DNA of 64,000 bases from Syntrophaceae bacterium UBA2280 (GTDB taxonomy: Bacteria > Desulfobacterota > Syntrophia > Syntrophales > Smithellaceae), in the NCBI GenBank assembly GCA_002347685.1, contig DDWS01000019.1, forward strand, positions 11,951 to 75,950, given 5' to 3'. Both the position numbers and the translations under genes were made by a program. The notes beneath the pieces were generated by a model. It ran no database searches and was not told the DNA's origin. It was given only the letters and a program-made list of their open reading frames with translations. Below, one piece after another: positions 54,344-63,424 of the stretch (positions are counted from its first letter, which is position 1; each line of letters opens with the position of its first letter).

Positions 54344-55015
54344 ATGGCCATTACAGTCAATGATATTAAAAAGATGTCTCCTCAGGCCAAGGCCCTGGTA
54401 ATTATTCTGATCGTCTTTGCGATTGGTTACCTATACTACTTTTATTTTTTGGCGGACGTTCTGACCCGGAAGGCCCAAATTGAAAGTGAGCTGGAAACCA
54501 TAAAGATGCAAATCGCTCAGAAAGAAAAGGTTGTCCTTCAGTTGGACCAGTATATCGCCGAAGTGGAAGCCCTGGAGGAGAATTACAAAGTCGCACTGCT
54601 TAAACTTCCCGACCAGCGGGAAATCCCCGGCCTTTTTCATTCTGTTGCTCTTGCCGGCAAAGATGCGGGTGTTGAGTTTGCGTTGTTTGAACCGAGGGCC
54701 GCTGTTCCTCGAACACTGGATAGACCGGAAGCGGCGAAAGCAGCCCCAAAGGCCAAGAAGGGTGAGCCTGAACCGGAGCCGGAACCGTTTTACGAGGAAA
54801 TACCCGTGAAAGTCACAGTGACCGGTCATTTTCAGAGTATTGTTCATTTCTTTGAAAAAGTAGCCAAGCTGCCGCGCATTGTGAACGTTTCGGATATTTC
54901 CATAGGAGACCGGAAGGATGTCAAGGGCCGGGGAAATGTTCTTACAGCATCCTGTACGGTGAAAACCTACATGTTTGTTGATAAAAAAGAAAGCGTAAGT
55001 GAAAAGACAAAATGA
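54344..55015 (+). CDS. pilO: Type IV pilus assembly protein PilO
   Basis: A 223-residue inner-membrane protein with one membrane helix (about 15-38), a coiled coil, and a periplasmic core (LLKLPDQREIPGLFHSVALAGKDAGVEF, then VTVTGHFQSIVHFFEKVAKLPRIVNVSDI). A Pro/Glu/Lys-rich linker (PEAAKAAPKAKKGEPEPEPEP) interrupts it, longer than usual. The stop overlaps the pilP start by 4 bp. Confidence 0.93.
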   Translation: MAITVNDIKKMSPQAKALVIILIVFAIGYLYYFYFLADVLTRKAQIESELETIKMQIAQKEKVVLQLDQYIAEVEALEENYKVALLKLPDQREIPGLFHSVALAGKDAGVEFALFEPRAAVPRTLDRPEAAKAAPKAKKGEPEPEPEPFYEEIPVKVTVTGHFQSIVHFFEKVAKLPRIVNVSDISIGDRKDVKGRGNVLTASCTVKTYMFVDKKESVSEKTK

Positions 55016-55530
55016 AAAGAATAAAAACGATTATTTTTTGCAGTTTGCTTTTTGTGTTGGTCGGATCCGGATTCGCATTTTGCGAGGATCAGGCTCTGCC
55101 TTCAGTCGAGACGGAGGCAGCAGAGACCGAAAAATCCGTTGTGGATATGGTTATCCCAACTGTGACGGTATCGGAAGACGGCCTCTACAGCTATAATCCC
55201 TTAGGCAACCCCGACCCTTTTAAGCCGTTTGTCCAGGTCGAGCTTCCGGCGGCAAAGAAGGACGAAGAGAAGAAGGCAGCGGAGTCTATTTTCCCGCTTC
55301 AGCGAGTTTCTGTGGGCAATTTCAGGGTCGTCGGTATTGCAGGAGACCAGTCCAGGCGTGTCGCGGTTCTGGAGGATGCGGCAAGGAAGTTTTATCCAAT
55401 TTTCGTGGGCACGCGCATTGGTCTGCGCAACGGGAAAGTCACAGAGATTCTGGCGGATCGTGTGGTGGTTGATGAGTATGAAGATAAAAAGGTGAAACGG
55501 GTCATCTTGAAACTGCGCAAAAATATATAA
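55012..55530 (+). CDS. pilP: Type IV pilus assembly protein PilP
   Basis: A 172-residue exported protein with an N-terminal signal (about 1-22). The N-terminal stretch is disordered and Glu/Val-rich; the rest is a small beta-domain with YNPLGNPDPFKPFV and FRVVGIAGDQSRRVAVLEDAARKFYPIFVGTRIG. No lipobox Cys is seen, unlike Pseudomonas PilP; the C in FAFCED is near the cleavage site but lacks a lipobox. It links PilNO to the secretin PilQ. Confidence 0.92.
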   Translation: MKRIKTIIFCSLLFVLVGSGFAFCEDQALPSVETEAAETEKSVVDMVIPTVTVSEDGLYSYNPLGNPDPFKPFVQVELPAAKKDEEKKAAESIFPLQRVSVGNFRVVGIAGDQSRRVAVLEDAARKFYPIFVGTRIGLRNGKVTEILADRVVVDEYEDKKVKRVILKLRKNI

Positions 55531-55542
55531 TGAGGTAAAATC

Positions 55543-57261
55543 ATGAAAAATCACTTATCCAAAACCATTTATGTTTTCATTTTTCTTTGGATCTTTGCAT
55601 ATACGCCCGGGGGCGCATTTGCCGCCGCTGAATCCGGGCAGGGGAATAAAGACGTCAAAGTCGGCTATCTGGAAAATGTCCTTTTTGAAAAGATGCCGGG
55701 CAAAGAGCGGGTCAGTCTGGTTGTTTCACAGCAATCTTCCGTGAATGTGTCCAGAAACGCGGACGGTTCACTGCTGGTTAAGCTGGATAATATGTTTGTA
55801 CCCGAGAGCCTGCGCAGGAATCTGGGTGACGGGGAATTGCTCAATGTGCTATCCGTTTTGCCTCAGCAGCAGACACAAAACGGTAATCCGTGGGCGAACC
55901 TGATCATCACACTCAAAGAAAGTGTTCCCTATTCCGTCAGGCAGGAAGGTAGAACGGTTCTGATTGATTTCAACATTGCCGGTATTGATGCCCGGCCTGC
56001 GGTTCTGACTCTAAGACAACAGGACACCAGTACAGCGGATTTACGGGATGTACAGGCTCGTCCCGCGAGGCGAGAGCCGGTGAAGCGTTATACGGACCGG
56101 ATCATCTCCCTTGATTTTCAGGATGCTGATATTAAAAGTGTTTTACGACTGATGGCAGAGTATGGAAACATGAGCATCATTTCAGGTGATGACGTCAAAG
56201 GAACGGTAACGCTGGCGATGAAGAATGTTCCCTGGGACCAGGCCCTGGAATCTATCCTGAAAGTTCACGGCCTGTCACAGCAGCCCATGGGAGATGTCAT
56301 CACGGTCATGACGCTGGAAAGAAAGAAAAAGGACGAAGCCGATAAGATGCAGGCGGAAGCCGATCAGCGAAAAGCCGAAGACGAACGAAAAAAGCGGGAG
56401 ATCGAATTGCTGGCCGAAAAAGGAGAGCTGCGTCAGATTCTCATTGAAGCCAAGATTGTTGAAGCGACGGAAGATTTTCTGCGCAATTTAGGGGTAAGCT
56501 GGGGTTTTGGAAACCTTCGCTCGATCGGATCTTATGGATTGGGGCTTTCCGGCGGGTCGAGTACTTTGCAGTCCAATACGGGAAGAATGGTTTATCCACC
56601 TGAAATTCCGTTCACCTCGGCAGGTACAACGAATCCTCTGTATCTGGCGGCGGTAAACCTGCCTGCCGCCCTCGCATCGCCTACGTTAGGGCTTGTTTTC
56701 GGCGGCGCCCGGGGTTTCATTGAAACACAGCTTGCGGCCCTGGAGACCAGTGAGTTAGGAAAGGTGATTTCGTCGCCTAAAGTTGTGACAATGGACAATG
56801 TCAAAGCCGTCATCAAGCAGGGTGACGAGGTTCCTTATGTGACCCCCGCATCCGGGACTTCTCCGGCGACGGTGACTTTTAAAGAAGCGGTGTTACGTCT
56901 GGAAGTGAAGCCGAAAATAACTCATGAGGGCCGGATTTCGATGGAAATCAAGGCGACTAATGATACGCCGGACTATGCCCGTGGAGAAAGGCTTCAGGGC
57001 AACCCGCCGATCCGCAAAAATGAAGTGGAGTCGAAAATTGTCGTATCCGACGGTGACACCGTTGTCATCGGTGGTGTATCGAGGGTGCAGGAAGACAATA
57101 CCGTCCGGGGTATTCCGTGGTTTTATAAAATCCCCGCGTTGGGCTGGCTTTTCAAAACGGAAGGGATCACAAGACAAAAAAGGCAGCTTTTGATATTTAT
57201 TACGCCGAAAATCCTGTCCGGTTCCGGTTATGTGGAACCCGTAGGCGATGAGAAACCATAG
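55543..57261 (+). CDS. pilQ: Type IV pilus secretin PilQ
   Basis: A 572-residue outer-membrane secretin. It has a signal peptide (about 1-28), one AMIN domain (about 38-150), a secretin/TonB short N-terminal domain (RIISLDFQDADIKSVLRLMAEYGN, about 185-255), an N1-type domain, and the secretin barrel domain to the end (KVISSPKVVTMDNVKAVIKQGDEVPYVT, VVSDGDTVVIGGV, GWLFKTEG, LLIFITPKIL). Shorter than Pseudomonas PilQ (about 710) because it has only one AMIN domain. Confidence 0.95.
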   Translation: MKNHLSKTIYVFIFLWIFAYTPGGAFAAAESGQGNKDVKVGYLENVLFEKMPGKERVSLVVSQQSSVNVSRNADGSLLVKLDNMFVPESLRRNLGDGELLNVLSVLPQQQTQNGNPWANLIITLKESVPYSVRQEGRTVLIDFNIAGIDARPAVLTLRQQDTSTADLRDVQARPARREPVKRYTDRIISLDFQDADIKSVLRLMAEYGNMSIISGDDVKGTVTLAMKNVPWDQALESILKVHGLSQQPMGDVITVMTLERKKKDEADKMQAEADQRKAEDERKKREIELLAEKGELRQILIEAKIVEATEDFLRNLGVSWGFGNLRSIGSYGLGLSGGSSTLQSNTGRMVYPPEIPFTSAGTTNPLYLAAVNLPAALASPTLGLVFGGARGFIETQLAALETSELGKVISSPKVVTMDNVKAVIKQGDEVPYVTPASGTSPATVTFKEAVLRLEVKPKITHEGRISMEIKATNDTPDYARGERLQGNPPIRKNEVESKIVVSDGDTVVIGGVSRVQEDNTVRGIPWFYKIPALGWLFKTEGITRQKRQLLIFITPKILSGSGYVEPVGDEKP

Positions 57262-57307
57262 GTTCAGAAGGCTGATTTGAATCTGAATATCTGAATATGC
57301 AATTCGT

Positions 57308-57353
57308 GCGCCCCCAAAGACAAACTTCCTTTGAAGTCGGTTTTTGGGGGTGC
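57308..57353. terminator. Hairpin after pilQ
   Basis: GCGCCCCCAAA (57308-57318) pairs with TTTGGGGGTGC (57343-57353) with one G-T pair. No proper T-run follows. It marks the probable end of pilMNOPQ or a mild attenuator before the lipoprotein gene. Confidence 0.45.
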
Positions 57354-57397
57354 CGTTGTAAAAATACAAATAATTTATCAATGGTGGTATGCAGTCT

Positions 57398-58159
57398 ATG
57401 AAAAAAAATGCCCTGATGCTGATCGTTGTTGCTTTTCTCCTCCTAGGCGTTACGTCATGCACGAACACGCCCTGGCATAAAGACCAGGCGGATGCTTTTT
57501 TAAAAAAAGGCATGGCCTTAATTGAAGCGGGGCAATATAACAGCGCATTGAAAGAATTGCTTGAGGCGGAAAAATATTCGCCCCGTGATCCGAAAATCAA
57601 GTATTATTTAGGGGTTGCCTATCACGGTCGGGGAATTCAGGATTTCGCGGTGGAGTCGTTTAAGAAAGCCGTTGCTCTAAAGAGAGATTATTCCGAAGCC
57701 CATAATTATCTGGGAACCCTTTACATGGATATGGGGCAATGGGATCAGGCGATTGCGTCGTTTGACAGGGCGCTTGCCAATCATCTCTATGATACCCCTG
57801 CTCTGGCTTTGTACAACTCGGGTTGGGCTTATTATAATCTTAAGGACTACCCGAAGGCCCTTTCCCGGTATCAGCAAGCCCTCAGGCATGACGTTCTGGG
57901 CGTTTTGCGTCCCCAGATTGAGAAAAATATCGGTCTGATCTACATGGCCGAATCAAAGCTTGTTTTGGCCATCGAACATTTCAGGAATGCTGTAGACCTT
58001 GAGCCTGCTATGTATGACGCTCATTATTTTCTGGGAGAGTGTTATCTGAAAATCAAGGACAATGTCAACGCAAGGAAGGCTTTTCTGGAAGTCGTGGCCT
58101 TATCCCCTAAGTCCGCTTTCGGGCAAAAGGCCAGAGATTACCTTCAGTCTATCCGGTAG
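57398..58159 (+). CDS. TPR lipoprotein, PilF/PilW-like
   Basis: About 253 residues. The N-terminus is a lipoprotein signal with lipobox LGVTSC (Cys21), followed by six or so TPR repeats (EAGQYNSALKELLEAEKYSPRDPKIKYYLGVAYHGRG and on). In other genera the lipoprotein PilF/PilW lets the PilQ secretin assemble, and its position right after pilQ fits that. ATG 57398 has GGTGGT about 9 nt upstream; an ATG at 57389 is too close to it. Confidence 0.85.
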   Translation: MKKNALMLIVVAFLLLGVTSCTNTPWHKDQADAFLKKGMALIEAGQYNSALKELLEAEKYSPRDPKIKYYLGVAYHGRGIQDFAVESFKKAVALKRDYSEAHNYLGTLYMDMGQWDQAIASFDRALANHLYDTPALALYNSGWAYYNLKDYPKALSRYQQALRHDVLGVLRPQIEKNIGLIYMAESKLVLAIEHFRNAVDLEPAMYDAHYFLGECYLKIKDNVNARKAFLEVVALSPKSAFGQKARDYLQSIR

Positions 58160-58181
58160 CTGAGAACAGCGGCAAAGAGCC

Positions 58182-58211
58182 ATTTTCAAAAATGAAGATA
58201 TTTTTGAAAAT
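58182..58211. terminator. AT-rich palindromic hairpin
   Basis: ATTTTCAAAAA (58182-58192) and TTTTTGAAAAT (58201-58211) form a perfect 11-bp stem with an 8-nt loop. It may work as a bidirectional terminator between the lipoprotein and peptidase genes, although the stem is AT-rich. Confidence 0.4.
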
Positions 58212-58323
58212 CCGAGCCGAGAAAGAAGACATCCACCCTTTTTGATGCCGTGGCATCGTCTGCGAGGGATTCAAAAAAACGCTATCCGGTGGCCGGAAAA
58301 AAGTTCACAGGTTAAAAAATCAC

Positions 58324-59412
58324 ATGTCTCAAAAAATCAGCAATCCTTATCCAATCAGGATCGCCCTGCTTCAGAAATGTTTTTGCCAGTGGAACGTCGA
58401 CGGTATCGTGATCTGCAATATCAATAATATTCGTTATCTGACCGGCTTTACGGGAAGCGACGGAGCGCTGGTGATCGGCTGTGAAAAAAAGGTGCTGCTC
58501 GTGGACGGACGCTATACCGTTCAGGCTGCCATGGAATGTCCGGGGATTTTTGTGGTTCAATATCAGGACAAGCATGAAGGCCTGGTGAATGTCATCAGGG
58601 AGCTGGCAATCAGGCGTCTCGGTATTGAATCTGCCTTTATGAGCATTCAGATGTACCGTCGGCTGACACGCAGCCTTCGTCGCGGGAAAATGGTTTTATT
58701 GGATGATGAGTTAGGGGCGATCCGGTCCCGCAAGGACGCACGTGAAGTATCCATTATGAAAAAAGCGGCAGCAATTGCATTGGCGGCGATGATGCAATTG
58801 GTTCGCGAGGCCTCCGCCGGCTGGACGGAAAAGGAATTTGCGTTTGCCCTGGAGTATGCCGCAAGGGAGGCGGGTGCTGACGCTATGGCTTTTGATCCCA
58901 TCGTAGCGTCTGGAAAGAATGCGGCATTGCCGCACGCAAAGCCGTCGAGACGGAAAATCAAAAAGGGTGATATTCTGGTGGTGGATTTCGGCATCCGTTA
59001 TCGGGGGTATTGCTCCGATGAAACCTGTACATTCGCATTTGGGGAATTGACAGATCCTCAAAAGAATGCTTATCGTTTGGTCAAGCGGGCGCATGATGAG
59101 GCCATTCATATGATCCGAGACGGTGTCCCGGCTGCGGACGTTGATGCCTGCGTCCGGCGAGTCTTTGGGGATCCGTATGGACAGTACTTTGTTCACGGGA
59201 CCGGTCATGGTGTCGGACTCGATGTTCATGAGGCCCCCAAACTGTCGCCCCGGTCCACTGACATTCTCCGTGCCGGCATGGTTGTTACCGTTGAGCCCGG
59301 CTTGTATTTTCCGGGACAGTGGGGAATCCGGATTGAAGACACGGTTGTCGTCAAAGAAAAGGGTTGCGAAGTCATTACAAAAATGAATAAAGAACTCACC
59401 ATTATCGAATAA
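58324..59412 (+). CDS. M24 family aminopeptidase (Xaa-Pro type)
   Basis: A 362-residue metallopeptidase that removes N-terminal residues before proline, or splits Xaa-Pro dipeptides. The creatinase-like N-domain (about 5-135) opens with NINNIRYLTGFTGSDGAL. The pita-bread catalytic domain follows, with metal ligands in VVDFGIRYRGYCSDET, FVHGTGHGVGLDVHEAP and VVTVEPGLYFPGQWGIRIED. No secretion signal, so cytoplasmic. Its end is 18 bp before gcvH. Confidence 0.92.
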   Translation: MSQKISNPYPIRIALLQKCFCQWNVDGIVICNINNIRYLTGFTGSDGALVIGCEKKVLLVDGRYTVQAAMECPGIFVVQYQDKHEGLVNVIRELAIRRLGIESAFMSIQMYRRLTRSLRRGKMVLLDDELGAIRSRKDAREVSIMKKAAAIALAAMMQLVREASAGWTEKEFAFALEYAAREAGADAMAFDPIVASGKNAALPHAKPSRRKIKKGDILVVDFGIRYRGYCSDETCTFAFGELTDPQKNAYRLVKRAHDEAIHMIRDGVPAADVDACVRRVFGDPYGQYFVHGTGHGVGLDVHEAPKLSPRSTDILRAGMVVTVEPGLYFPGQWGIRIEDTVVVKEKGCEVITKMNKELTIIE

Positions 59413-59430
59413 AAAAGAGGTTATGTTGCT

Positions 59431-59826
59431 ATGAAGGTATTTCCGGAAGACCTGCTTTACAGTCGCGAACACATTTGGGTGAGGGTTGACGGAGATATGG
59501 CGACACTGGGAATTACAGATTATGCCCAGGAGAGTTTAGGAGAGATCCTTTCGATCGAGTTTCCTGATATTGATACCTACATGGAGCGTGACGAAGCTTT
59601 CGGGTCGATTGAATCCGCCAAGGCGGTTGTGGATCTGATCGCTTCGGTCAGCGGTACGATAGTCAGTGTCAATGAAGATATTAATGACGACATCGGCATT
59701 ATCAACAGCGATCCTCACGACACCGGATGGCTGGTTGTCATCGAGATGGACGACATGGAACAACTCGACGATCTTCTGGATGCCGGTGGCTATTATGCGT
59801 TTATCATGCAGCAGGAGTCGGACTGA
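59431..59826 (+). CDS. gcvH: Glycine cleavage system H protein
   Basis: A 131-residue lipoyl carrier. The lipoylated lysine is Lys64 in FGSIESAKAVVDL. The start EDLLYSREHIWVRVDGDMATLGITDYAQESLGEI and the end motif HDTGWLVVIE are typical. gcvT and gcvP are not here. The next gene is a lipoate ligase, 9 bp on, which could load this protein. Confidence 0.95.
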   Translation: MKVFPEDLLYSREHIWVRVDGDMATLGITDYAQESLGEILSIEFPDIDTYMERDEAFGSIESAKAVVDLIASVSGTIVSVNEDINDDIGIINSDPHDTGWLVVIEMDDMEQLDDLLDAGGYYAFIMQQESD

Positions 59827-59835
59827 CAGCCTGTG

Positions 59836-60666
59836 ATGACCTGGCGGCTAATTCCGTATCGGCGAGACGAAGCCTTTGAAAACATGGCCATTGACGAGGC
59901 CGTTTTTCGGGAAACCATGACGCATCAAGAACTGCCGACGCTGCGTTTTTACGGATGGCGCAAGCCGTCGGTTTCCATCGGGTACTTCCAGCAAATCGAA
60001 GATGAAATCAACCTTCCTGCCTGCCGGTCGGCAGGGATTGATGTTGTGCGAAGACTCACAGGTGGAAAAGCAGTTCTTCACAGCGATGAAATCACCTACT
60101 GCATTACCGCCTGTGGTGCGGGAAATCTCTTTCCTTCCGATATCCAGGGTACTTATCGTATGGTCAGCGCCTGTCTGGCGCGGGCCCTGGATTTGATGGG
60201 AATTGAGGCTTCTATCGCCTTGGGCTCCGGCCAAATGGTCAGCTCTGATTTGCGGTCCAGCTGTTTTTCAGCGCCTTCGGACAACGAACTTCTGGTAGCG
60301 GGACGAAAAATCTGCGGCAGCGCGCAGGTGAGAAGGCGCGGAGGGTTTTTGCAGCACGGGTCGCTGCTTTTGACTTTTGATCCGGAGAGAACGGCAGCCT
60401 TAATCCTTCCCGTTTCCACCCTTCAAGGGGCGGATAGACTCAGAGCGTCTGTGACCGCCGTGAATGAAATCCTCCCCTCTCCGATCAACGAAGAAGCTGT
60501 CTGCGCGGCTCTGGCAAAAGGATTCATTGACGAGTTGGGTATCTCTGTAAAGGAGGCTCCACTGACTCAGGCAGAAGGGTTGCTAAGCAGGCGTCTGGTC
60601 CATAAATACGCGGATGACTGCTGGAATTGGAAGCTCAAAGAAGAAGAGCCCGGCCGGTCAGGCTGA
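59836..60666 (+). CDS. lplA: Lipoate-protein ligase A family protein
   Basis: About 276 residues of the lipoate/biotin ligase fold. It begins WRLIPYRRDEAFENMAIDEAVF, then RFYGWRKPSVSIGYFQ, and the signature DVVRRLTGGKAVLHSDEITYC with the catalytic Lys region KICGSAQVRRRGGFLQHGSLLL. It would attach lipoate or octanoate to GcvH. It starts 9 bp after gcvH, with GTG at 59833 directly before the ATG. Octanoyltransferase (LipM-like) is the alternative role. Confidence 0.88.
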   Translation: MTWRLIPYRRDEAFENMAIDEAVFRETMTHQELPTLRFYGWRKPSVSIGYFQQIEDEINLPACRSAGIDVVRRLTGGKAVLHSDEITYCITACGAGNLFPSDIQGTYRMVSACLARALDLMGIEASIALGSGQMVSSDLRSSCFSAPSDNELLVAGRKICGSAQVRRRGGFLQHGSLLLTFDPERTAALILPVSTLQGADRLRASVTAVNEILPSPINEEAVCAALAKGFIDELGISVKEAPLTQAEGLLSRRLVHKYADDCWNWKLKEEEPGRSG

Positions 60667-60702
60667 TGATCAGATTTATCTGAACGATTCGTGCGTTTTT
60701 GA

Positions 60703-60966
60703 TGGTCAGGACGCAAAGACAAACAAGAACACTATGCCGGTTTTCAAGCGATTGTCGCCATTCGTGCGTTTCCATCAAAGGCGAATGTTATTTATTTTAG
60801 TTGCAATTTTAATTCGGATCGCATATATGCAAATCTCGCCGCTGAGGGGATGATGATGAGGGATGTCAATGTTCCGGCGCGGACGACAAATTGTATACGG
60901 GTAACCGTGGGAAACCGTGAAGAAAACAGGGCCTTCTTCAAGGCTTTGCAAAGAGTGGTTTCTTAA
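60703..60966 (+). pseudogene. 3' remnant of histidinol-phosphate aminotransferase (hisC)
   Basis: An 87-codon plus-strand frame with no proper start, preceded in frame by a TGA at 60700, ends with TAA at 60964-60966. Its translation matches only the C-terminal end of HisC: AIRAFPSKANVIYF (compare FPSxANFxL), then LAAEGMMMRDVN (usual ErGVIVRDxx) and NCIRVTVGNREENRAFFKAL (usual NCLRVTVGTxEEN). About three quarters of the gene, including the PLP-lysine domain, is missing. It follows lplA by 36 bp. The match is from memory of the family. Confidence 0.75.
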
Positions 60967-61001
60967 GTAGGGAGCGTGATTTAAAGCGTATTGAAAATGT
61001 C

Positions 61002-61054
61002 AGGGTAGTTTACGGCACAAGATTCTCTTGGTTTCGCCGTACTGCCCTTTTTTT
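61002..61054 (+). terminator. Rho-independent terminator before rpsU
   Basis: The stem arms 61002-61016 and 61036-61048 (AGGGTAGT..ACGGC with GCCGTACTGCCCT; one G-T pair and a TT bulge) are followed by a T-run at 61048-61054. It ends transcription through the lplA and hisC remnant. Confidence 0.75.
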
Positions 61055-61114
61055 GCGTCTATAGTGAAAAGTATTTGAAATAAGTTCATTCAATCCAGCA
61101 AGGAGGATGTCAAT

Positions 61115-61306
61115 TTGGAAGTAAAAGTCATTGATAACGATGTCGAGAAAGCGCTTAAAATTTTAAAAAACAAGCTGTCGAAAAGCGGCCTGTTTAAAGA
61201 ATTAAAAGTCCGGCGCGCCTATGAGAAACCCTCAGTCAAGAAGAAGAGAAAGACCATCGAAGCGCGACGCAGGCTGGCTAAGGTTCAACGACGCCGCAGC
61301 AATTAA
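61115..61306 (+). CDS. rpsU: 30S ribosomal protein S21
   Basis: A 63-residue basic protein of the S21 family (NDVEKALKILKNKLSKSGLFKELKVRRAYEKPS, ending in an Arg/Lys-rich helix). It takes part in start-site base pairing. The start is TTG, with AAGGAGG 8 nt before it. It follows its own terminator-bounded spacer and precedes the LOG gene. Confidence 0.95.
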   Translation: MEVKVIDNDVEKALKILKNKLSKSGLFKELKVRRAYEKPSVKKKRKTIEARRRLAKVQRRRSN

Positions 61307-61375
61307 TTTTTTTTAAATTAGAAGACCAATAACCTTTCTATCTCGTCGTTTACCCGGCGCAGGGGAATGAGTCCT

Positions 61376-62026
61376 ATGGAAAAGCAATATCTTGTTGATT
61401 CATTATCCACTGAAGAATCCTGGCGGATTTTCCGCATAATGGCGGAGTTTGTCGAATCCATCGAAGTGCTGTCGAAAGTTCGAAACGCGGTCACGATCTT
61501 CGGTTCCGCGCGGGTCAAGCCTGAGGATAAGTATTACCAAATGGCGGAGGATTTAGGAAGGCTGCTTGCGAAAAGCGGTTTTGCCGTGATTACCGGAGGC
61601 GGCCCCGGCATCATGGAGGCTGCCAACAAAGGTGCTGCCGAGGCGGGTGGTCAGTCGCTTGGCATGAATATTCGTTTGCCTTTTGAGCAGAAACCCAATC
61701 CCTACGCCAATATTCAAATTGATTATAAATATTTCTTTATCCGTAAAGTCATGTTCGTCAAATACGCGATGGCGTACGTCATTTTGCCCGGCGGTTACGG
61801 AACCATGGATGAACTGTTTGAAGCCCTCACGTTGATTCAGACCAAGAGGGTGAAGAGCTTTCCTGTGATCCTCATGGGCCGGGACTACTGGCAGGGGCTT
61901 TTGGACTGGCTGAAAAACAGCATGCTCGAAAACGACATGATCCTCCCATTTGACCTCGAGATGATTCATATTATTGACGACCCGGAAGAAGTTGTCAAAC
62001 ACATCAATAAATACGTCATTATGTAA
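61376..62026 (+). CDS. LOG family protein (TIGR00730)
   Basis: About 216 residues of the lysine-decarboxylase-like LOG family. The signatures are GGGPGIMEAANKGAAEAGG and PGGYGTMDELFEALTLIQTK. Members usually cleave nucleotide 5'-monophosphates to the base and ribose phosphate, a cytokinin-type activity in plants; the bacterial substrate here is open. About 30 residues precede the fold. ATG 61376 is spaced 8 nt from GGGGA; ATG 61367 lies too close. Confidence 0.88.
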   Translation: MEKQYLVDSLSTEESWRIFRIMAEFVESIEVLSKVRNAVTIFGSARVKPEDKYYQMAEDLGRLLAKSGFAVITGGGPGIMEAANKGAAEAGGQSLGMNIRLPFEQKPNPYANIQIDYKYFFIRKVMFVKYAMAYVILPGGYGTMDELFEALTLIQTKRVKSFPVILMGRDYWQGLLDWLKNSMLENDMILPFDLEMIHIIDDPEEVVKHINKYVIM

Positions 62027-62065
62027 GTTTTCACAATTCAATCGCCTGCTTTATGGGTGTCTTTC

Positions 62066-63424
62066 ATGACTCTGGAAAAAATAATCGCCGACCTGAAAAA
62101 GGGGAAGGTTGCCTCCTGCTATCTTTTGTATGGTGAAGAAGATTATCTGATCGGAGATGCCCTGGAGCAGATCGTGAACGAACTGGTGCCGGAATCCGAT
62201 CGGGATTTCGGCCTCTTCCTTCTCGACGGAGACCAGGCGGACTTCGATTGGCTGAAAGATCATCTTCTTTCGCCGTCTCTGCTTGGCGGCAGAAAAGTTG
62301 TGGTGGTGAAGAATACAACGATTTTTCAGTCCCGTGAAAACCTGGTCGAACTGATCCGCAAAATCCGTGACCACCTGACCGAACGGCCCGAAAAAGCGGC
62401 CGGATATTTTCTGAGCTTTCTGAAAATATCCGGATTTGCCTGGGAGGACATGCTAGGCGAAGGCTGGCAGAAAATTACCGATGAACAGTGGCGCAAAGCC
62501 GTGGAAAACGATGCAGGAGATGACCGGCATCAGTGGCTGCCGCGCGTCATTGAAGTCTGCGAGCACATGGGGTTGACGGCGGATGGCGGCGCGGATTCCG
62601 CCGGGAGATTCAGCGAGCTTCTCGCGCAGGGGCTGCCCGCCGGAAATTGCCTGATTCTGACTGCCGAAGCGGTGGATAAACGAAAGAAGATTTTTAAAGT
62701 CATCGAGAAATCCGGTGTCGTTTTGCATTTTGGAGAGCTGAAAAACGAGGCAGCCACAAAAGAAAAGCTAAAGGGAGAAGCGCAGAAACTGCTGGGCCGC
62801 TATGGCAAAAGCCTGACGCCCGCTGCCTGGATGGCGCTTGGGAAAAAGACAGGTTTTCAACTGCGTCCCTCGTTGAATGAATTGCTCAAGCTCGTGTCCT
62901 ATTCCGGCGAGCGCGCCGTAATTGAGGAGTCGGATGTTGAAATCGTCGTGGGTAAAACCAAAGAGGATTCGATTTTTGATTTGACGACGGCGCTGGCCGA
63001 GAAAAATGCGCCCGCCGCGCTGACCGCTTTGAGGGCGTTCATGGATCAGGGAACTCACCATTTAATGATCCTGACCATGGTCGGACGTGAAATCCGCCTG
63101 TTGCTGCAGGCATCGATCCTGCTGCGTTCCGGGAAAATCGCTAAAATAAACAACAATATGGATTACGGTTGGTTCCAGAAAAATATTCATCCGGTCCTCG
63201 CGGGGCTGGCGCCCCAGGGTGCTAAAAAGGAAGATCTGCTGGTCAATAAGCACCCCTTTGTGATCTACAACGCACTGCGTCATTGCGGGCGTTTTTCTTA
63301 TCCGGATTTGGTGAGGTTTTTAGATGACCTGGTGGATATCGACCGCGCGATGAAATCCTCGTCCACCGATCCGCAACTCCTTTTGGAGCGTTTTTTGATC
63401 AATGCATGCGCTAAAGCTTCCTGA
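62066..63424 (+). CDS. holA: DNA polymerase III delta subunit
   Basis: About 452 residues; typical HolA is about 340. It opens the sliding clamp in the clamp-loader complex. The start LEKIIADLKKGKVASCYLLYGEEDYLI, the central FSELLAQGLPAGNCLILTAEAVDKRKKIFK and the C-terminal DLTTALAEKNAPAAL are family-like. The extra length falls mostly near residues 95-190, between the first and second domains, with AWEDMLGEGWQKITDEQWRKAV. ATG 62066 is preferred over a GTG at 62057. The 3' end overlaps the convergent YacP-like gene by 14 bp. Confidence 0.88.
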   Translation: MTLEKIIADLKKGKVASCYLLYGEEDYLIGDALEQIVNELVPESDRDFGLFLLDGDQADFDWLKDHLLSPSLLGGRKVVVVKNTTIFQSRENLVELIRKIRDHLTERPEKAAGYFLSFLKISGFAWEDMLGEGWQKITDEQWRKAVENDAGDDRHQWLPRVIEVCEHMGLTADGGADSAGRFSELLAQGLPAGNCLILTAEAVDKRKKIFKVIEKSGVVLHFGELKNEAATKEKLKGEAQKLLGRYGKSLTPAAWMALGKKTGFQLRPSLNELLKLVSYSGERAVIEESDVEIVVGKTKEDSIFDLTTALAEKNAPAALTALRAFMDQGTHHLMILTMVGREIRLLLQASILLRSGKIAKINNNMDYGWFQKNIHPVLAGLAPQGAKKEDLLVNKHPFVIYNALRHCGRFSYPDLVRFLDDLVDIDRAMKSSSTDPQLLLERFLINACAKAS

